Assembly (NCBI GenBank): GCA_030592525.1
Contig: JAUVIW010000051.1
Coordinates: forward strand, 1-7,232
Origin: an archaeon
Lineage (GTDB): Archaea > B1Sed10-29 > WALL01
Reading direction: 5' to 3'
DNA length: 7,232 bases
The notes beneath the pieces were generated by a model. The model was not told the origin of the DNA and did not search any database. It worked only from the letters and a program-made list of their open reading frames with translations. Positions 5,124 through 7,232 of this stretch are shown one piece after another (position 1 is the stretch's first letter; each line of letters opens with the position of its first letter). The position numbers and the translations under genes are program-made.

Positions 5124-5627
5124 ATGCTTACGAAAGAACAGGCGCTTGAGATTCTCCGCGAGGAAAATGTTCCCGAGAACGTGATTGAGCACTCCGAGGC
5201 AGTGGCACGCGAGGCCATGAAGCTATGTGACAAGCTGATGGTTCCAGTGGACAGGCACTTGGTTGAGATGGGTGCGCTGCTCCATGACATCGGCCGCTCG
5301 CAATCCCATGGCATTAACCACGGCCACATCGGTGGCATCATACTGCGCTCGCGCGGCTTCGAGAAAGAGGCGCGCATTGCTGAGCGCCACATCGGCGCCG
5401 GCATAACAAAGCAGGAGGCAATGAAGCTTCGCCTTCCGGCGCACAGCTACTTGCCCGAGACCCTCGAAGAAAAGATTGTGTGCCTGGCAGACAATTTGGT
5501 GGAGGAAAACCACAGGCGGACTTTCAATGAGCACATCTCGCAGTTGCAAGGTGACTTGGGTGCGGGGCACCCGGCTATTGAGAGGAGCCGTGAGCTCTAC
5601 CACGAGATAATGGCGCTAAGCGGATAA
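5124..5627 (+). CDS. Small HD-domain protein, TIGR00295-like
   Basis: A 167-residue HD-superfamily hydrolase resembling the uncharacterised archaeal family TIGR00295. Visible metal-site residues are H23 (VIEHSEAVA), the doublet H54-D55 (GALLHDIGRSQSHGINHGHIGG), H66 and H68 in that block, H89 (AERHIGAGIT) and D123 (CLADNLVE). These fit a one- or two-metal phosphohydrolase; the substrate is unknown. It differs clearly from the YedJ-like HD protein at 3121-3777 (a short protein with the second histidine block H-x-I-G-G), so the two are not recent duplicates. It starts two bases after the last base of the TFE stop and is probably translated from the TFE mRNA. Its last 12 bases overlap the convergent PadR gene. 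Confidence 0.88.
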   Translation: MLTKEQALEILREENVPENVIEHSEAVAREAMKLCDKLMVPVDRHLVEMGALLHDIGRSQSHGINHGHIGGIILRSRGFEKEARIAERHIGAGITKQEAMKLRLPAHSYLPETLEEKIVCLADNLVEENHRRTFNEHISQLQGDLGAGHPAIERSRELYHEIMALSG

Positions 5628-5921
5628 TTGCTTCAGGCGCATCTTCATCAATGCAAGCCCTTTCGCGAGCTCTTTCTTTCCCTTGGAAGTTATCCTGTAG
5701 TACTTGCGCGACCCGTTCACGTGGCTCTCGACAAACCCGCCGATTTCCAGGGAGTAAAGCACGCGATAAGCAGTTACTTCCCCAGGCAGAAAACCATAGC
5801 CTTCTTCAACCAGGTGCCTGATCTCATAGGCGTACCGCTCCTTCTTCTTAAGAAGTGCCAGTATGTACAGCCACAGGTTCCCTATCCCTGTTTTCGTCTC
5901 AAGCCGTTCTGTGGGAAGCAT
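5616..5921 (-). CDS. PadR-family transcriptional regulator (short type)
   Basis: This 101-residue protein is a minimal PadR repressor: an N-terminal winged helix plus one C-terminal helix for dimerisation. The family blocks are present: LWLYILALLKKKERYAYEIRH (16-36), the recognition helix region GEVTAYRVLYSLEIGGFVE (47-65), the wing HVNGSRKYYRITSKGKKELA (67-86), and a short C-terminal helix to residue 101. It diverges from inositol-1-phosphate synthase across 63 bases. The only TATA element there is shared by both genes and lies within an imperfect dyad, so autoregulation and control of the synthase are reasonable inferences. The predicted mRNA begins about 3 bases from ATG 5921, effectively leaderless. 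The ligand or signal is unknown. Confidence 0.9.
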   Translation of the reverse strand: MLPTERLETKTGIGNLWLYILALLKKKERYAYEIRHLVEEGYGFLPGEVTAYRVLYSLEIGGFVESHVNGSRKYYRITSKGKKELAKGLALMKMRLKQLSA

Positions 5922-5940
5922 TCGCTTTTTAGGAGGGGCG

Positions 5941-5958
5941 GAAGGTATTTATATCTTC
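5941..5958. promoter_or_regulatory. Shared TATA region inside an imperfect dyad (candidate PadR operator)
   Basis: The 18 bases GAAGGTAT-TT-ATATCTTC form an inverted repeat whose 8-base arms differ at one position. The TATA element TATTTATAT / ATATAAATA is at its centre (5946-5954). On the plus strand, CGGAAGG just upstream may be a TFB recognition element, and transcription should start around 5972-5978, just before or within the GGTGG ribosome site. On the minus strand the start should be near 5924. A dimer bound here would block both promoters. Confidence 0.5.
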
Positions 5959-5975
5959 TCTTCCTATCCTTTTAC

Positions 5976-5980
5976 GGTGG
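5976..5980 (+). promoter_or_regulatory. Shine-Dalgarno site of inositol-1-phosphate synthase
   Basis: GGTGG lies 4 bases before ATG 5985. It supports this start over an open reading frame that extends upstream to 5628 through the antisense of the PadR gene. Among the promoter-proximal genes here, this one seems to have a short leader rather than a leaderless mRNA. Confidence 0.6.
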
Positions 5981-5984
5981 TAAA

Positions 5985-7088
5985 ATGACTATTAATGTAG
6001 CTATTTCAGGAGTCGGAAACTGCGCATCCTCCCTTATCCAGGGACGTTACTTCTACAACGACGTTGAGAACTCTGACGAGCTCGTTCCGGGCCTAATGCA
6101 CAACGTGCTTGGCGGCTACAAGGTAAACGACATTGAGTTCGTGGCCGCGTTCGACATTGACAAGCGCAAGGTCGGCAAGGACTTGAGCGAGGCAATCTTC
6201 GCCCTGCCGAACAACACCACCACCTTCTACAAGGACGTCCCCAACATGGGCGTCACTGTGAAGAAGGGCCCTGTGCTTGATGGCTTCCCTGACCACATGC
6301 TTGAGTATGACGAGAGCAAGCGCTTTGCCACCGACGATTCGCCTGTTTGCGACGTTGCCCAGGAATTGCGTGACGCAAAGGTTGACGTCTTGGTCAACTA
6401 CATGCCTGTTGGCTCGCAGGAGGCCACTGAGTTCTACGCGCAGGCGGCTATCGATGCCGGCGTAGCTTTCGTGAACTGCATGCCTGTGTTCATCGCGTCA
6501 GACCCCGCGGGTGTTTGGCCCAAGAAATTCGCTGAGGCTGGCTTGCCCGTGCTCGGTGATGACATCAAGTCCCAGGTAGGTGCGACAATCGTCCACCGTG
6601 TTCTTACAAAGCTGTTTGAGGACCGCGGAGTCACCGTGGACCGTTCCTATCAACTCAATTTCGGCGGCAACACCGACTTCATGAACCTCGTGGAGAAGTC
6701 CCGCGGCAAGACCAAGAAAATCTCGAAGACATCATCCGTACAGTCACAGATGAACAAGCCGCTTGACTACGACAACCTTCACATCGGCCCGTCGGACTAT
6801 GTGCCGTTCCAGAAGGACAACAAGGTTTGCTTCCTTCGCATGGAGGGCCGCAAGTTCGGCAACGTCCCCCTTGAACTGGAGGCTCGCTTGAGCGTTGAGG
6901 ACTCGCCCAACAGCGGTGGTGTCGTCATTGACCTCATCCGCTGTGCCAAGCTCGCCAAGGACCGCAGCATTTCCGGCTCCTTGCTTTCGGCGCCAGCATA
7001 CTTTTTCAAGCACCCACCGCAGCAGTACCCTGACGATGTAGCGCGGCAGATGACCGAGGACTTCATCAAGGGAAGGCGTGACATATGA
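5985..7088 (+). CDS. ino1: Inositol-1-phosphate synthase (myo-inositol-3-phosphate synthase)
   Basis: This 367-residue cytoplasmic enzyme converts glucose 6-phosphate to inositol 1-phosphate through an NAD-dependent oxidation, aldol cyclisation and reduction. The NAD-binding loop GVGNCASSL is at residues 9-17, and AAFDIDKRKVGKDLSEAIF at 54-72. Other conserved blocks are VLVNYMPVGSQEATEFYAQA (135-154), FVNCMPVFIASDP (162-174), GDDIKSQVGAT (191-201), LNFGGNTDF (224-232), KKISKTSSV (244-252), HIGPSDYVPF (266-275) and DSPNSGGVVIDLIRCAKLAKDR (306-327), with candidate catalytic lysines K195, K245, K248 and K325. From memory, length and sequence are close to the short actinobacterial Ino1 (about 367 residues). 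The stop overlaps the start of the phosphatidyltransferase gene (ATGA), implying coupled synthesis of the inositol head group and its transfer to lipid. Confidence 0.95.
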   Translation: MTINVAISGVGNCASSLIQGRYFYNDVENSDELVPGLMHNVLGGYKVNDIEFVAAFDIDKRKVGKDLSEAIFALPNNTTTFYKDVPNMGVTVKKGPVLDGFPDHMLEYDESKRFATDDSPVCDVAQELRDAKVDVLVNYMPVGSQEATEFYAQAAIDAGVAFVNCMPVFIASDPAGVWPKKFAEAGLPVLGDDIKSQVGATIVHRVLTKLFEDRGVTVDRSYQLNFGGNTDFMNLVEKSRGKTKKISKTSSVQSQMNKPLDYDNLHIGPSDYVPFQKDNKVCFLRMEGRKFGNVPLELEARLSVEDSPNSGGVVIDLIRCAKLAKDRSISGSLLSAPAYFFKHPPQQYPDDVARQMTEDFIKGRRDI

Positions 7089-7232
7089 GGACCAAGATTG
7101 GAATAGCCTTGTCGAAGCTCCGCATTCCCGCCAATGTCTGGACCGTGCTCATACTGGTGCCTGCTTTCGCGTCACTTGGCCTGCTCATGCAGGGCCAGTT
7201 CCTTTTGGCTGGGGCTTTGTTCGCGGTCGCGA
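7085..7232 (+). CDS. CDP-alcohol phosphatidyltransferase, N-terminal part (cut by window edge)
   Basis: Forty-nine codons are present. They begin MRTKIGIALSKLRIPANVWT, a basic start followed by a hydrophobic stretch (residues about 18-34) and the beginning of a second one. The R-I-P-x-N-x-x-T entry motif before the first membrane helix is typical of CDP-alcohol phosphatidyltransferases; the diagnostic D-G-x2-A-R-x8-G-x3-D-x3-D motif would lie beyond the window. ATG 7085 overlaps the TGA of inositol-1-phosphate synthase, and a GGCGTGA stretch just upstream may act as ribosome site. Given the partner, the likely enzyme is archaetidylinositol phosphate synthase, joining inositol 1-phosphate to CDP-archaeol in the membrane. 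A di-inositol-phosphate solute pathway is an alternative. Confidence 0.72.
   Translation, partial: MRTKIGIALSKLRIPANVWTVLILVPAFASLGLLMQGQFLLAGALFAVA

Noticed and set aside
3121..5627. The two HD-domain genes as a duplication or as a toxin-antitoxin or defence unit
   Set aside because: Their motifs and lengths belong to different HD groups, they lie in separate transcription units, and no partner typical of a defence system is present.
5628..5984. Upstream extension of the inositol-1-phosphate synthase frame, open for 119 more codons
   Set aside because: It runs antisense through the PadR gene, its translation shows no family similarity, and a GGTGG site plus the NAD-binding N terminus place the start at 5985.

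Overview
The window is archaeal chromosome. The evidence is a TFIIE-alpha homologue (TFE), the archaea-specific tRNA C56 ribose methyltransferase Trm56, a tRNA-Lys interrupted in the anticodon loop by an intron that can form a relaxed bulge-helix-bulge, TATA boxes about 25 bases upstream of apparently leaderless start codons, and a CDP-alcohol phosphatidyltransferase next to inositol-1-phosphate synthase. Coding density is very high: no gap between genes exceeds about 65 bases. The lineage cannot be fixed from this stretch. A small euryarchaeal or DPANN-type genome would fit, but that is only a guess.

Layout. Bases 1-57 hold the 5' end of a tRNA on the minus strand, cut by the window edge, with its TATA box. 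Bases 58-2420 are a minus-strand pair: a secreted, membrane-anchored transglutaminase-like protein followed, through a one-base stop/start overlap, by a YkgJ-type cysteine-cluster protein. A 56-base gap with one TATA element in the middle separates this pair from a divergent plus-strand gene for an unrecognised protein with winged-helix features (2477-3124). That gene meets an HD-domain hydrolase gene (3121-3777, minus) tail to tail, and the four-base palindrome CTAG supplies both stop codons. Upstream of the HD gene on the minus strand are tRNA-Gly(GCC) and tRNA-Lys(CTT, with intron), 5 bases apart. Divergent from the tRNAs are trm56, then TFE, then a second, different HD protein (the small archaeal TIGR00295-like type). 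The last gene runs 12 bases into a convergent PadR-family regulator gene (minus). The PadR gene shares a 63-base divergent promoter region with inositol-1-phosphate synthase, whose stop overlaps the start of a CDP-alcohol phosphatidyltransferase that leaves the window on the right.

Functional reading. The centre is an information-processing neighbourhood: two tRNAs, a T-loop methyltransferase whose target C56 is present in both complete tRNAs, and a transcription initiation factor. The right end looks like inositol phospholipid head-group synthesis, with inositol 1-phosphate made by the synthase and probably joined to a CDP-activated lipid by the next enzyme. A PadR repressor is well placed to control it: an imperfect 18-base dyad covers the shared TATA region. 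The left pair is an envelope protein plus a metal-binding protein of unknown joint role.

No mobile element, CRISPR array or defence system is visible. The points most worth following are the TATA-overlapping dyad between padR and the synthase, the intron and unusual discriminator base of tRNA-Lys, a C-A mismatch in the tRNA-Gly D stem, the compact divergent promoters, and the unrecognised winged-helix-like protein.
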